Shown here piece after piece: positions 1 to 8,359 of a stretch of DNA of 64,000 nucleotides. A model generated the notes under the pieces. That model was not told the origin of the DNA. It saw only the letters and a list, made by a program, of their open reading frames with translations, and did not search any database. Made by a program: the position numbers and the translations under genes. The first letter of the stretch is position 1. Every line of letters begins with the position of its first letter. Location of the stretch: contig CACMUP010000004.1 of NCBI GenBank assembly GCA_902616905.1, positions 1 through 64,000 on the forward strand, read 5' to 3'. The stretch is from an uncultured Bacteroidota bacterium. GTDB lineage: Bacteria; Bacteroidota; Bacteroidia; Flavobacteriales; Flavobacteriaceae.

Positions 1-1
1 A

Positions 2-703
2 TTCAATTGTGAAGTTAAAGTCAAAAAATCTTCTGTTGAGTTAGTCACCCTCCAAAAAAAAAGAACTATAAACATACCCCAAGAAATTAATATTAATAAA
101 GAAACTTTATTTGAGATTAACGAAAACTATTTATTTCTTTTTGATAAAAACCTTCACATAATTGATTTAAAATCTGAGCGATTTATACTTAATGTAACTT
201 CTGGTGATGACTACTTAGATGGTAAAATATCTTCGATAAAATTAATCGATGATTTTTTATATATGTCCACAGGGAATGGAATAGTTAGACTCAATATTAG
301 TCCAAAAAGTAATGTAAAAAAACAGATTAAAGAAAACTTAAAAAATTATGAGTATAACGAACTCTTTAACAATAAGGTTCCCAAGTCATTTTCTGATATT
401 GAAAAAGTTAAAAATTATTTTTATGTAGGAAGTGAAAATGAAGGTTTATCACTGTATAAAAATAACTTAGAAAATCTTATACATAGATTTGATTACAAAA
501 AAGGAGACAATAAAACCCTTTCATCAAAATCAATTGTAAAAATATTTCATGATGACATTGACAAATCTTTACTTCTAGCAACAAGAGGGAGTGGATTATT
601 TCGATTAAATCTTAAAGACAGCATTTTTATTTGTTATAAATTATTGGTTTGTTCAATAGCAAGTGGTCTTATTATTGAGTTTTGCCAACCAGCAAAATTA
701 TAA
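2..703 (+). CDS. two-component regulator propeller protein, 5' end outside window, probably truncated at 3' end
   Basis: The reading frame is open from base 2, so the gene starts upstream of the window. The translation has beta-propeller sensor repeats (for example 'YVGSENEGLSLYK' and 'LLLATRGSGLFRLNLKDS'), as in periplasmic sensors of hybrid kinases and SpoIIE phosphatases. After 'LNLKDS' near base 620 the propeller pattern stops, and the last 23 or so residues are simply the antisense reading of the 3' end of the TPR gene on the other strand (overlap 634-703). No Y_Y_Y domain, membrane segment or output domain follows. A gene remnant or a rearrangement junction is the likely explanation; an assembly join is also possible. 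The propeller assignment is fairly safe. The truncation is inference. Confidence 0.6.
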   Translation, partial: FNCEVKVKKSSVELVTLQKKRTINIPQEININKETLFEINENYLFLFDKNLHIIDLKSERFILNVTSGDDYLDGKISSIKLIDDFLYMSTGNGIVRLNISPKSNVKKQIKENLKNYEYNELFNNKVPKSFSDIEKVKNYFYVGSENEGLSLYKNNLENLIHRFDYKKGDNKTLSSKSIVKIFHDDIDKSLLLATRGSGLFRLNLKDSIFICYKLLVCSIASGLIIEFCQPAKL

Positions 704-2217
704 TTTGCCAAATAATTAAATAATTCCTCGCTCCTTTTATTATTGCCATTAGCTTTTTTAGCTAGAGCGTAAAAATATAATTGATAATTATCTTCCTCAA
801 GGAGTTCCTTTGGAATTTGCTCATAGAACGAAATGGATTGTTGAATGTTACCTTCCATTAAATTTAAATAACCAGATAATTTGTAAAATCCAACCATAGC
901 CTTAGAATCATATGTTAAATATTCACTAGATAGAATAGTGTAATCTTTTAATAATTGTCTAGCAGTTTGATATTCACCGAATAAAATTGAATACCAAATT
1001 CTATTGAATTTATCATTTGATTCGATTTGTAGTTCAATATTTCTCTTTTCAGAATCTGATTTAATTTTAGCCAAAATAATTTTTTTCCTTTCTTTATTTA
1101 AATTAATCATATCATCGATACTTTTTAGTGCCTCTTCTTTCATTTGACTATGTCCATAGGCTACAAACTTTTCAAAGGCACAAGAATAAAGTAAATTTTT
1201 CTTTGTTAGTGGCTCTAAATCATAATTTTCAAAATCCTTTTGTATTTCATCAATAGCCAAGATTGAGTTGTTATATTTTTTTTCATAAAGATATGTATTA
1301 GACAGCCATAGTCTTGTAAAAGATTCAAAGTTTGGGTTATCATAATACTTTAAAGACTCTAAATAAAATTGTCTAGCTTTATCGTATTCACCTTTAAAAA
1401 GGTAAACATGACCACTTATTAAAAATAGTTGGGCATATCTAAAACCTTTTTTATCTTCACTAAGATCAATTGATTTTTTATACGATTCTAGCGAAGAATC
1501 AAATTCCCCTTTAACTCTGTAAATATTACCTAAAAGTCTCTGAGCTTCAGGATTTTCTGGCTCTGATTGCTCAACTTCTTTTATAATATTTGTTGCATAT
1601 AATAAATCTATCTCATCTTTTTCAAGACGATAAAATCCTGGGGTTGTTACAAAGTGTAATTGAGCTAAAAGTAATTTTGCAATATTGGCTTTAGGATTTA
1701 CTTCTAAAGCTCTATTCCAATTTATTTGAGCTTCTTTTGGATTTTTCATTATTGTGTTTTGGAAAAACCCGTTGTAAACTCCAATATAATAATACTCAGG
1801 ATATTTTTCGAAAATTTCATTTAATGCACTTGCAGCTTTTACCTTATTCCCTTCTATTTTATTATAATAGATTGATTCTATAAAAGCTTTTTCAATTTCA
1901 GATACATTTTCAGAGTTACTGTATGCAGATTCTATGTATGACCTCCTATCGCTATTTTTTAAATTATTTGGAATATCACCATAAATAGCTTTCGCAAATT
2001 CAAAATTAGGATCAATTTTTAAAGCTTTTTCTAATGCTTCAACAAGTTCACTTGTGTAGATCCTCGCATCTGTAAATCCTTCTTTGAAAAATAAAGCTGA
2101 TGAAACAATATTTGATGCTTCAATAGAGTTAGATGTCAATGGAATCTCTAAGGTTTTGACATCATTTGAACAGGAAATGATGAAAAGGCTTATTAAAATG
2201 TAAATTTTGTTTTTCAT
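634..2217 (-). CDS. TPR-repeat lipoprotein
   Basis: A 527-residue protein with a lipoprotein signal peptide (short basic start, hydrophobic core, Cys16 in 'FIISCSND'), so it is probably anchored in the envelope. Tetratricopeptide repeats are visible in the middle, for example 'LLGNIYRVKGEFDSSLESYK' and 'GHVYLFKGEYDKARQFYLES' (about residues 225-290), with more degenerate helical repeats before and after. TPR arrays bind proteins; no enzymatic motif is visible. It is the last gene of a three-gene minus-strand group with a small membrane protein (17 bases upstream) and a TonB-plug protein. Its 3' end overlaps a truncated propeller gene on the other strand. The partner is unknown. Confidence 0.75.
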   Translation of the reverse strand: MKNKIYILISLFIISCSNDVKTLEIPLTSNSIEASNIVSSALFFKEGFTDARIYTSELVEALEKALKIDPNFEFAKAIYGDIPNNLKNSDRRSYIESAYSNSENVSEIEKAFIESIYYNKIEGNKVKAASALNEIFEKYPEYYYIGVYNGFFQNTIMKNPKEAQINWNRALEVNPKANIAKLLLAQLHFVTTPGFYRLEKDEIDLLYATNIIKEVEQSEPENPEAQRLLGNIYRVKGEFDSSLESYKKSIDLSEDKKGFRYAQLFLISGHVYLFKGEYDKARQFYLESLKYYDNPNFESFTRLWLSNTYLYEKKYNNSILAIDEIQKDFENYDLEPLTKKNLLYSCAFEKFVAYGHSQMKEEALKSIDDMINLNKERKKIILAKIKSDSEKRNIELQIESNDKFNRIWYSILFGEYQTARQLLKDYTILSSEYLTYDSKAMVGFYKLSGYLNLMEGNIQQSISFYEQIPKELLEEDNYQLYFYALAKKANGNNKRSEELFNYLANYNFAGWQNSIIRPLAIEQTNNL

Positions 2218-2234
2218 AAAATACTTATTAAAAT

Positions 2235-2612
2235 TTATTCTTTTGGCTTGAAATATGTAAATACTACAAGAGAAAACATAACAATATCTATTGCGAAATC
2301 TTCTATTCCCATATTAGTTAAAGGAGAATTCATCATAGTATAAAAAGCAAAAAATAATGGTAAATAAGCAATTATAACTGCTAATAAAATATTTTTTGCA
2401 TCTTGAATTGGTAAGTTTCTTGATAAAAACTGCATAAGCCCAATCATTAAAAAGGCTGGTGTAATGGCATATTGAAATAGTACAGCCAATTGTTGTGCTT
2501 CGTCACCAGTATTAAACATAATAGAAGATGCAGTTTCAGCAAAAATTGTATAACCAAGGGCTTGTAAAATATTTATTATACCAATAATGCTTAAAGTTAA
2601 TTTGGTTTTCAT
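2235..2612 (-). CDS. small four-helix membrane protein, function unknown
   Basis: A hydrophobic protein of about 125 residues with roughly four membrane segments: 'LTLSIIGIINILQALGYTIF', 'QYAITPAFLMIGLMQFL', 'NILLAVIIAYLPLFFAFYTM' and 'FAIDIVMFSLVVFTYF'. The open frame extends to 2663, but the Met at 2612 gives a normal basic start ('MKTKLTLS') and avoids an odd 17-residue leader, so 2612 is preferred. It lies between a plug-domain protein and a TPR lipoprotein, all on the minus strand and closely spaced, which suggests one transcript. I do not recognise the family. Confidence 0.6.
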   Translation of the reverse strand: MKTKLTLSIIGIINILQALGYTIFAETASSIMFNTGDEAQQLAVLFQYAITPAFLMIGLMQFLSRNLPIQDAKNILLAVIIAYLPLFFAFYTMMNSPLTNMGIEDFAIDIVMFSLVVFTYFKPKE

Positions 2613-2663
2613 AATAATCTCATTGCGTTTCAATATAAAATTAAACAAATTATATATGTACAT

Positions 2664-4163
2664 CTAATTATTTATTGTTGAATCTTTTTTTCTTCGATTT
2701 TCAACTAATTCTAAAAATATTTTCCCATACCTTGATTTTTTAACCTTTTCAGTTAGCTTTTCTTCTATTGCTTCTAAAATTTTGATTTTTGCATCAGCAA
2801 TTTTTTTAACTCCTAAATAAGGAGCTATTTCTGAATCTGAATTGTTAATTGCAAAATTGGCTGTATATAAATAGCTTTTATATTGTAATACTTCTAAAAG
2901 TTTTTGTATTGAATCTAATCTTTCAACGTCATTGATTTCTATGAAAATTTTTCTTTTATCATTTAATTCATCTCTTTTTGACATGAACTGTTTTTCAAAA
3001 ATTTTAAATTCCTCCATAAGTTCTATGTTTTTTTTGCCTCTAACTTCAAAACTCCTTTTAAAACCTCCTAAAGAATTTGAACTTAAAATAGTGTTTACTT
3101 CAATCACACCTGCCGCACCTTGGGAACCGTATTTTGATGCCTCAGAATATTTCAAAACATTTACTTCCCTAATTTGATCAGCGATAGACCTGACAGATGA
3201 CGGTGGTCTACTAGTTCGCACTCCGTCTATAACCCAAAGCGGTCCAGGTTGTTCAGATCCAAGAGAAACTACTCCATAGAGAACAGGTAATCCATCTGAA
3301 GTGGTTGCTGTTTGCTTTCCCCTTAGGTAACCCCTTAAAGCTTGAGCCCATGTAGTTGCATTAAGATCAATTCCATATTCGTTTAGCCCCATTCTTATAA
3401 ACCTTTCTTTTTTTTGATTTAATCTAGTAAGCTTTGAATTTTTTTTAAAAACTATCTCACCGTTAATTAGTTGAGGTGAATAAATGACCCCATCATCATT
3501 AACATTTTGAACAACTTCAATATTATCAAGTTGAATAGTTTTTGTAGTCTCCTCATTAAAACTAATGGGACTTAGTGACTGCTCTTTTTTAATTTTTACC
3601 TCAAAATCCGCTAGTGTTTTTATTCTTTTTGACTTATTTTTTCTGTTATATTCAGTATCAATGGGCAGGTCTGATTTGATTTTTATTAAGGTTACCGGTC
3701 TTACTTCAGTGGTTGTTTTTAAAATGAATTCCCCTATATCTACTTGTGTGGTAAGAGGTTCCATGTTTTTTAAAGTATCTCTCGCAGAAATTATCCGAAT
3801 TCTCTTAGAATTATCTAATAGATTATTAATCGCTTTAAAAGTTTTAAATAAATGTCTTTGAGTCAACTCATTATCATTTATAAATATTCTTACTTGTCCC
3901 TCATTCTCATAAGTATATTTTTTCCCTGTCTCGTAATCCTCAAGATTCAAAGAAAACTTGAATGATTTTAACCAAAAGGTTGACCTTAACAGTTCTGCCA
4001 TAATATCGTCTCTATCCCTCATTGCGTAAAGGAAGTTGTCTATTTCGATTTTTGGAATAACAGCTGCAGTATTTACTACTTCTTTTAAATCGATATTTTT
4101 CCCTTGTTGATTAAAGCCAATAATAGGTAAGACTAGAAGTAAAATTGTCAAAATTTTCTTCAC
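2664..4163 (-). CDS. secreted protein with a stand-alone TonB-receptor plug-like domain
   Basis: 499 residues, GTG start followed by a signal peptide ('KKILTILLLVLPIIGFNQQG'). Residues of about 270-360 resemble a SusC-type TonB plug: 'PLWVIDGVRTSRPPSSV', then 'IREVNVLKYSEASKYGSQGA' and 'AGVIEVNT', the usual end of a plug domain. No beta-barrel follows; the remaining 130 or so residues are charged and helical. The N-terminal 250 residues match nothing I recognise. Stand-alone plug domains occur in Bacteroidota, often on signalling or peptidase proteins, so a docking or sensing role is possible, but that is inference. It is the first gene of a minus-strand group of three. Confidence 0.65.
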   Translation of the reverse strand: MKKILTILLLVLPIIGFNQQGKNIDLKEVVNTAAVIPKIEIDNFLYAMRDRDDIMAELLRSTFWLKSFKFSLNLEDYETGKKYTYENEGQVRIFINDNELTQRHLFKTFKAINNLLDNSKRIRIISARDTLKNMEPLTTQVDIGEFILKTTTEVRPVTLIKIKSDLPIDTEYNRKNKSKRIKTLADFEVKIKKEQSLSPISFNEETTKTIQLDNIEVVQNVNDDGVIYSPQLINGEIVFKKNSKLTRLNQKKERFIRMGLNEYGIDLNATTWAQALRGYLRGKQTATTSDGLPVLYGVVSLGSEQPGPLWVIDGVRTSRPPSSVRSIADQIREVNVLKYSEASKYGSQGAAGVIEVNTILSSNSLGGFKRSFEVRGKKNIELMEEFKIFEKQFMSKRDELNDKRKIFIEINDVERLDSIQKLLEVLQYKSYLYTANFAINNSDSEIAPYLGVKKIADAKIKILEAIEEKLTEKVKKSRYGKIFLELVENRRKKDSTINN

Positions 4164-4204
4164 TCTGAACGAATTAGTTATTGATTATTCACTAAAATAT
4201 AAAT

Positions 4205-4663
4205 TTATTCTATGTTGAGCCTCATAGTAATTGTTTCAAAAGAAAATCCAGATTTTTTGTATGCTTTTATAGCACTTTCATTTTGTGCATATACCGTTAA
4301 TTGAAATTCATTAAGACCTTTATTTTTCCCCCAAGCAATAAGATAGTCCAGAATTTTTTTATTTATCCCTTTGCCTCTATACTCTGGGATCACATACATA
4401 AACCCTAAAAAGATTAATTTATCCGGTATCTTATATAATTTATTGTCTCTTATTAATGCATATCCTGAAGCAATTAATTTATTTTTTTCTTCTGCAACAA
4501 CAACCGAAACCTCTGAATTTGCAATATAAGATTTTAAATTGTAGTAGTTAAAATCACTTTTTTTGAGATTTGGTGTAAATTTCCTTTCATATTCAATTAA
4601 CTTTTTTTCGAATTCTAAAAGTATTGATAAATCATCAAGGGTAGCTTCTCTTAATAAGATCAT
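4205..4663 (-). CDS. GNAT family N-acetyltransferase
   Basis: 152 residues, the usual size of a single GNAT domain. The acetyl-CoA binding motif A is visible as 'LGFMYVIPEYRGKGINKKIL' (R/Q-x-x-G-x-G/A pattern), followed by 'LTVYAQNESAIKAYKKSGF', the typical motif B with the conserved Asn-Ala-Tyr-Lys-Gly/Ser-Phe ending. The protein transfers an acetyl group from acetyl-CoA to an amine; the substrate cannot be read from the sequence. No signal peptide, so cytoplasmic. It stands alone, about 40 bases upstream of the plug-protein gene on the same strand. Confidence 0.85.
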   Translation of the reverse strand: MILLREATLDDLSILLEFEKKLIEYERKFTPNLKKSDFNYYNLKSYIANSEVSVVVAEEKNKLIASGYALIRDNKLYKIPDKLIFLGFMYVIPEYRGKGINKKILDYLIAWGKNKGLNEFQLTVYAQNESAIKAYKKSGFSFETITMRLNIE

Positions 4664-4734
4664 AATATTTCAAAGATAAAATTCCTTAAAAATTAATAAA
4701 AGACATTAAGTGTTTTATATATTTGAGAAAAAAA

Positions 4735-4824
4735 ATGACTTCAGGCGGTGTAGGGGTGATCGTAGTTATAACTATGATTATAGTTTTAATTTTTCTTTTC
4801 AGTGATATTTTAAAAAGTAAGTAA
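4735..4824 (+). CDS. 29-residue single-span membrane peptide, coupled to the next gene
   Basis: A small open frame starts with ATG at 4735 and encodes 'MTSGGVGVIVVITMIIVLI', then 'FLFSDILKSK', and stops with TAA. It is a textbook single membrane helix with a short basic tail. The stop codon shares its last base with the ATG of the following lipoprotein gene (TAATG at 4822-4826), the usual sign of translational coupling. Many bacterial small membrane proteins have this size and shape. Chance is possible at this length, but the very hydrophobic composition and the exact stop-start overlap favour a real gene. No function can be given. Confidence 0.5.
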   Translation: MTSGGVGVIVVITMIIVLIFLFSDILKSK

Positions 4825-5270
4825 TGATAAATAAAAACATTTTGTTTTTAATGTTATTTATTTGTATTTCATGTTCTGAAGAAAATATCGATCAAAGTCA
4901 TTTGTTAGATAGGTTAAACGATATTGTTTGGACAAGAGGAACAAACTATAAAATATTTAAGAGTAATCCATTTAAACTTATACTTGTTGAAGATGGTGTT
5001 TGCATGGAATTTACAGAAAATCCGAAAGACATAAGAGGTAATAAATTTCAATATACTCTTTTAGAAAATGGAATAAATACTTTAAAATTAGGTTACAACG
5101 TAACTGGAATAACAATTAATCACTGTGGAACTTTCACTTATTATTTAGATAATCAAGGTGAACTGATTAGAAATTATAAAGAGTGTAATTCAATTTTTGA
5201 TTCCGCTAATCTTTCTACATTTTTCATAACGAATAAGGAACTTAAAAGTCTTTGCCCAGAAATTCAATAA
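4824..5270 (+). CDS. hypothetical lipoprotein
   Basis: 148 residues beginning with a lipoprotein signal peptide; the lipobox cysteine is Cys17 ('LFICISCSEEN'). The mature part is small and probably beta-rich, with cysteines in 'EDGVCMEF', 'INHCGTF', 'YKECNS' and 'KSLCPE' that could form disulfides. It resembles small lipocalin-like flavobacterial lipoproteins in layout ('VWTRGTNYKIF', 'FTENPKDIRGNKF'), but I cannot assign a family. Its ATG overlaps the stop codon of the 29-codon membrane gene, so the two are probably translated together. Confidence 0.65.
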   Translation: MINKNILFLMLFICISCSEENIDQSHLLDRLNDIVWTRGTNYKIFKSNPFKLILVEDGVCMEFTENPKDIRGNKFQYTLLENGINTLKLGYNVTGITINHCGTFTYYLDNQGELIRNYKECNSIFDSANLSTFFITNKELKSLCPEIQ

Positions 5271-5278
5271 TTTATCAC

Positions 5279-5440
5279 TTATTTTTTCCAAGTCCCTCCA
5301 TAGCGGTATTTTGTGTTATCTTTTTTTACAACCAAAAGACAATTCTCACATAAGAAAATCCATTTTTTTGGAATTTGGTAGGTTACTCTAAATAAAGTTG
5401 AGAACTCTTTTTTACAAGATTCACAATATTTTTTTCTCAC
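5279..5440 (-). CDS. 53-residue zinc-ribbon-like protein
   Basis: A short minus-strand frame begins with GTG at 5440; a stop codon lies two codons upstream and no ATG exists, so GTG is the only sensible start. The product begins 'RKKYCESCKKEF' and continues with 'WIFLCENCLLVV', giving two CxxC knuckles 21 residues apart, the pattern of a treble-clef or zinc-ribbon fold. It ends with a Tyr/Gly/Trp/Lys-rich tail. It fills the otherwise empty gap between the lipoprotein and the effector-like gene. The paired CxxC motifs make a real gene likely. Function is unknown; small zinc ribbons usually bind nucleic acid or protein. Confidence 0.65.
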   Translation of the reverse strand: MRKKYCESCKKEFSTLFRVTYQIPKKWIFLCENCLLVVKKDNTKYRYGGTWKK

Positions 5441-5527
5441 CTCTTAAAATTAATTCAAAAAATTGATGACCTCACTTATAAAATTAAATTTTTAAATTTG
5501 AAATAGTCACCATAATTAAAAATTAAT

Positions 5528-6058
5528 TTGAGTAAGCTAAAAAATATAGACATTGAGGATTATTGGAATATAATCAATTACAATTATAGCCAAATTCAAT
5601 TTGCAGAAGTAAAAGCTACAGCTGTAATTTCTATTTATAGTCTAATTTTCGGTTTAGGATATACGCTAGATATTTTAGACGAAGAAAATGTATATTCATT
5701 TAACTTTAGCTTTGGAGATGCCATACATTTAATCTTGTTAGGCGTTTCTTTATTTTTTGTTATTTCCTCTGTTAGGAGGTGTGTAATGTGTATTTTACCA
5801 AGATTCAACTTTTCAGTAAAAAAATCTCCTCTTTTTTTCGGAGATATAAACAAATATAAAGACTTTGATACTTTCTTTGAGTCTCTAAATGAGATATTAA
5901 ATGATGAAAACAATTATAGAAAGCATCTCACTCAATCTGTCTATGCTACAGCTAATATTGCTTCAATTAAATTTTTTAATGTTAATAAGGGTTTAAGACA
6001 CTTACTAAAGTCTATTATTTTTTTGTCCCTTTTTTTTATAAGTATCTATGCGGTTTAA
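5528..6058 (+). CDS. Pycsar-type (PycTM/DUF5706-like) membrane effector homologue
   Basis: 176 residues with a TTG start; no in-frame Met is available until far into the protein. Features fit the Pycsar TM effector family: an early helix with 'QFAEVKATAVISIYSLIFGL' (compare the A-D/E-x-K-A-x-x-L pattern), a second membrane segment 'LILLGVSLFFVISSV', then 'LPRFNFSVKKSPLFFGDI', where Pro-Arg and (S)xLFFGxI are the family hallmark, a Phe-rich 'FDTFFESLNEIL' stretch, a helix 'LTQSVYATANIASIKFF' and a C-terminal membrane segment. Known PycTM proteins act at the inner membrane, triggered by cCMP or cUMP. Here a class III cyclase gene ends two bases away on the opposite strand. Family assignment is by eye. 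Confidence 0.6.
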   Translation: MSKLKNIDIEDYWNIINYNYSQIQFAEVKATAVISIYSLIFGLGYTLDILDEENVYSFNFSFGDAIHLILLGVSLFFVISSVRRCVMCILPRFNFSVKKSPLFFGDINKYKDFDTFFESLNEILNDENNYRKHLTQSVYATANIASIKFFNVNKGLRHLLKSIIFLSLFFISIYAV

Positions 6059-6060
6059 AA

Positions 6061-8016
6061 TTAATATATGTATTTCCAATTTTTTACTGGTTTTGTTTTT
6101 CCCTTTAGAATTAAATCATCATTTGGATTAAACCCGTTTTTATTTTTCAATGAATTATATACGCTGTCTGATATTATAATTTCTCCTGGTTTCGCAGCAG
6201 AACATAGTCTTGAAGCCAAATTGACAGTGTCTCCAATTACAGTATAATTCATTTGCTGCTCTGAACCTATATTACCGCAGATCACTTTACCATAATTTAT
6301 TCCAATACCAATGTTCAATTTTGGAAACCCATCATCTTTCATTTTTTCATTAAAATTCTCAAGTGTGGTAAACATTTCTTTTGCCGTATCAACTGCATTC
6401 AAAATATCATCAGTTTTTTTTAGTGGAGCCCCATACAAAACCATTAATTCATCTCCTATAATTTTATCTAGAGTGCCATTATATTTAAAGACTACATCAA
6501 TCATCTTATCAAAAAAACTATTCAAAAGGGTAACTACTTTAGAAGCCTCCATTTGCTCTGACATTGAGGTAAAGCCTCTAATATCTGAAAAAAGAACACA
6601 AACTTCTTGTTCTACACCTCCAAGCTCTAGAGAATCTTCATTTAGCAATAACTCATCAACTATATTTTCGGATACATATTTTTTAAAAGTTGATTTAACT
6701 TTATTTATATCAGATAAATCCTCTAAAGATATTACTGATCCTGAATTTACCCCATCATCGAAAACAGGCGATATTGTAAGATTGATGTTTGTTTCTTTAT
6801 TGTCTTGTTTTTTTACTTTTAGGTTTTCCTCATAAAGAATGTGATTTCTGCTTTCTGCAAATTCAATTAACTCAACCAGATCAGGATTTCCCTCAAAAAT
6901 AATCGCATAATGATTATCAAGTAGCATTGATTTATCAAGCTGAAAAATTTCTATTGCGGAGTCATTAATGTATTCGATTTCACCCATTAGATTAATTTTT
7001 ACTATTCCTGTAGATATTGAAGACATAATATTGTCAATAAGTTTTTTGGATTTATTTACATTATCTAACAATATTATATTGTTATATGACAAAGAAATTT
7101 TTTTAACAACAGAATTAAAAAATCTTAAGTCATATTGATCAAAATCAACAAATCCTTTTCTGCTTTCTTTATCATATAAAATTATGCAACCATTAAGATT
7201 TTTACCGTTTAATAAGGGACCAACCAATGAATTTTTTTTAGAAAAAGATAACAGAGGTAGATCCTCTAAGAAATTGAGAAGTAATGATTTTTTTTCTTTT
7301 CTTAATATAGATAAAACCCCCTTATTATCTCTAAAGATTTTTTTGTCTAAATCATCATTAATTCCTAATGTTGCTTTTAAATCATATATTCCTGAATTTG
7401 GTTCTTTAGAAAGGATTACTCCTTTTGAGGCGTTCATCGTAAATACAAGATATTCTAGAAGGTTTTGAAATAAAATTTCTGATTCACTTGTTCCGCTCAA
7501 TAGCTCTGATATATCAATAAATGACTCTATTTCTAATTTTTTATCTCTTAAATCTGACGTGTTTTTCCTTAGCTTTTTTCTCAAGAGCAATTCTCCAATA
7601 TTTGATTGAACCAAATGCTTAAAATATTGAATTATTGAGGTCAATTCTTGATTATCAACTTTAGAATTCCATAGATAAAATGCACCAATATAAGAGGACT
7701 TCACTTTAAGTCCGGTAATGAGTCCATCAAAATTATTTGGTAAATAATTATTTACATCAAATAAGTTAATATGAAAATATTTAGAAATTTTGGAATAAGG
7801 AAGAAGATTTTTTTTTGAAAATAGACTTGAAAAATCTACGCTTTCCATCTTAACAAAGGCTGACTTTTTTAATTTTAAAGTAGAGTTTTTATTGTCTAAA
7901 AAAAATTTTACTTGAAAATCATTTTTTTCAAGCCAATCTACGATTAATTCTAATTTTTTACTTGGAAGTTTCTCTTTATCATAAATTTTTGAAAAAGAGT
8001 AAAGATCAAGTTGCAT
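6061..8016 (-). CDS. GAF-PAS-class III adenylate/guanylate cyclase
   Basis: About 651 residues. A GAF-like region (about 165-320) and a PAS domain (about 325-450, 'IMSSISTGIVKINLMGEIEY') precede a class III cyclase domain (about 470-650). Catalytic features are present: metal Asp in 'VLFSDIRGFTSM', Lys plus second metal Asp in 'LDKIIGDELMVLYGAP', and the transition-state Asn/Arg in 'VIGDTVNLASRL'. The Lys...Thr purine-reading pair is of the bacterial adenylate cyclase type, so cAMP is the likely product. No signal peptide or clear membrane segment, so probably cytoplasmic. ATG at 8016 follows the STAS stop (TAAAATG) and is preferred over an in-frame TTG at 8025. Last gene of the kinase-STAS-cyclase operon. 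Confidence 0.85.
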   Translation of the reverse strand: MQLDLYSFSKIYDKEKLPSKKLELIVDWLEKNDFQVKFFLDNKNSTLKLKKSAFVKMESVDFSSLFSKKNLLPYSKISKYFHINLFDVNNYLPNNFDGLITGLKVKSSYIGAFYLWNSKVDNQELTSIIQYFKHLVQSNIGELLLRKKLRKNTSDLRDKKLEIESFIDISELLSGTSESEILFQNLLEYLVFTMNASKGVILSKEPNSGIYDLKATLGINDDLDKKIFRDNKGVLSILRKEKKSLLLNFLEDLPLLSFSKKNSLVGPLLNGKNLNGCIILYDKESRKGFVDFDQYDLRFFNSVVKKISLSYNNIILLDNVNKSKKLIDNIMSSISTGIVKINLMGEIEYINDSAIEIFQLDKSMLLDNHYAIIFEGNPDLVELIEFAESRNHILYEENLKVKKQDNKETNINLTISPVFDDGVNSGSVISLEDLSDINKVKSTFKKYVSENIVDELLLNEDSLELGGVEQEVCVLFSDIRGFTSMSEQMEASKVVTLLNSFFDKMIDVVFKYNGTLDKIIGDELMVLYGAPLKKTDDILNAVDTAKEMFTTLENFNEKMKDDGFPKLNIGIGINYGKVICGNIGSEQQMNYTVIGDTVNLASRLCSAAKPGEIIISDSVYNSLKNKNGFNPNDDLILKGKTKPVKNWKYIY

Positions 8017-8017
8017 T

Positions 8018-8359
8018 TTAAGCAAGTTTGGCTATGGCTGCGTCTTCATTTTCAAAAGTTTCACAATACTTTGTTAGTCCCATAATCTTGAAGGTTTTTG
8101 CAATAATAGGAGCTAAATTGCAGAAATTTAATGATCCATCCATAGACTGAAGATCTTCAATTATTTCAATCAAAATAGAAGCCCCGATACTATTTACAAT
8201 TTTTGAATTTTCAAGGTTAATTAAAAAGCTTTTATGGCCATTTTTTATTTCTTCATCGGCTACAGATTTTAAAGCTTCACCTAAATCCTTGTTAAAATAA
8301 CCTTCCGTCGAAATAATTACAATTCCATCCCTAATACTCTTGCCTGTAATACTACTCAT
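8018..8359 (-). CDS. STAS-domain anti-sigma factor antagonist
   Basis: 113 residues forming one STAS domain, the size of SpoIIAA/RsbV. The core 'SFLINLENSKIVNSIGASIL' corresponds to the phosphorylation loop of the family. Ser57 is present, but the position directly before the glycine, Ser58 in SpoIIAA, is Ile here, so the phospho-acceptor is uncertain. Such proteins bind an RsbW/SpoIIAB-like kinase when unphosphorylated and release its target. The start overlaps the kinase gene by eight bases and the cyclase ATG follows immediately, so the three are one operon. A SpoIIE-type phosphatase (10384-13653) that could dephosphorylate it lies close by. Confidence 0.85.
   Translation of the reverse strand: MSSITGKSIRDGIVIISTEGYFNKDLGEALKSVADEEIKNGHKSFLINLENSKIVNSIGASILIEIIEDLQSMDGSLNFCNLAPIIAKTFKIMGLTKYCETFENEDAAIAKLA

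Noticed and set aside
6311-6835. 174-codon open frame antisense to the cyclase
   Set aside because: Shadow of the PAS/cyclase coding sequence, Ser/Phe-rich as expected from antisense of this strand.
6061-8016. Cyclase as a true PycC pyrimidine cyclase
   Set aside because: The purine-reading residues and the Asn/Arg pair look like a bacterial adenylate cyclase, and GAF/PAS domains differ from PycC; kept only as a question in the findings.
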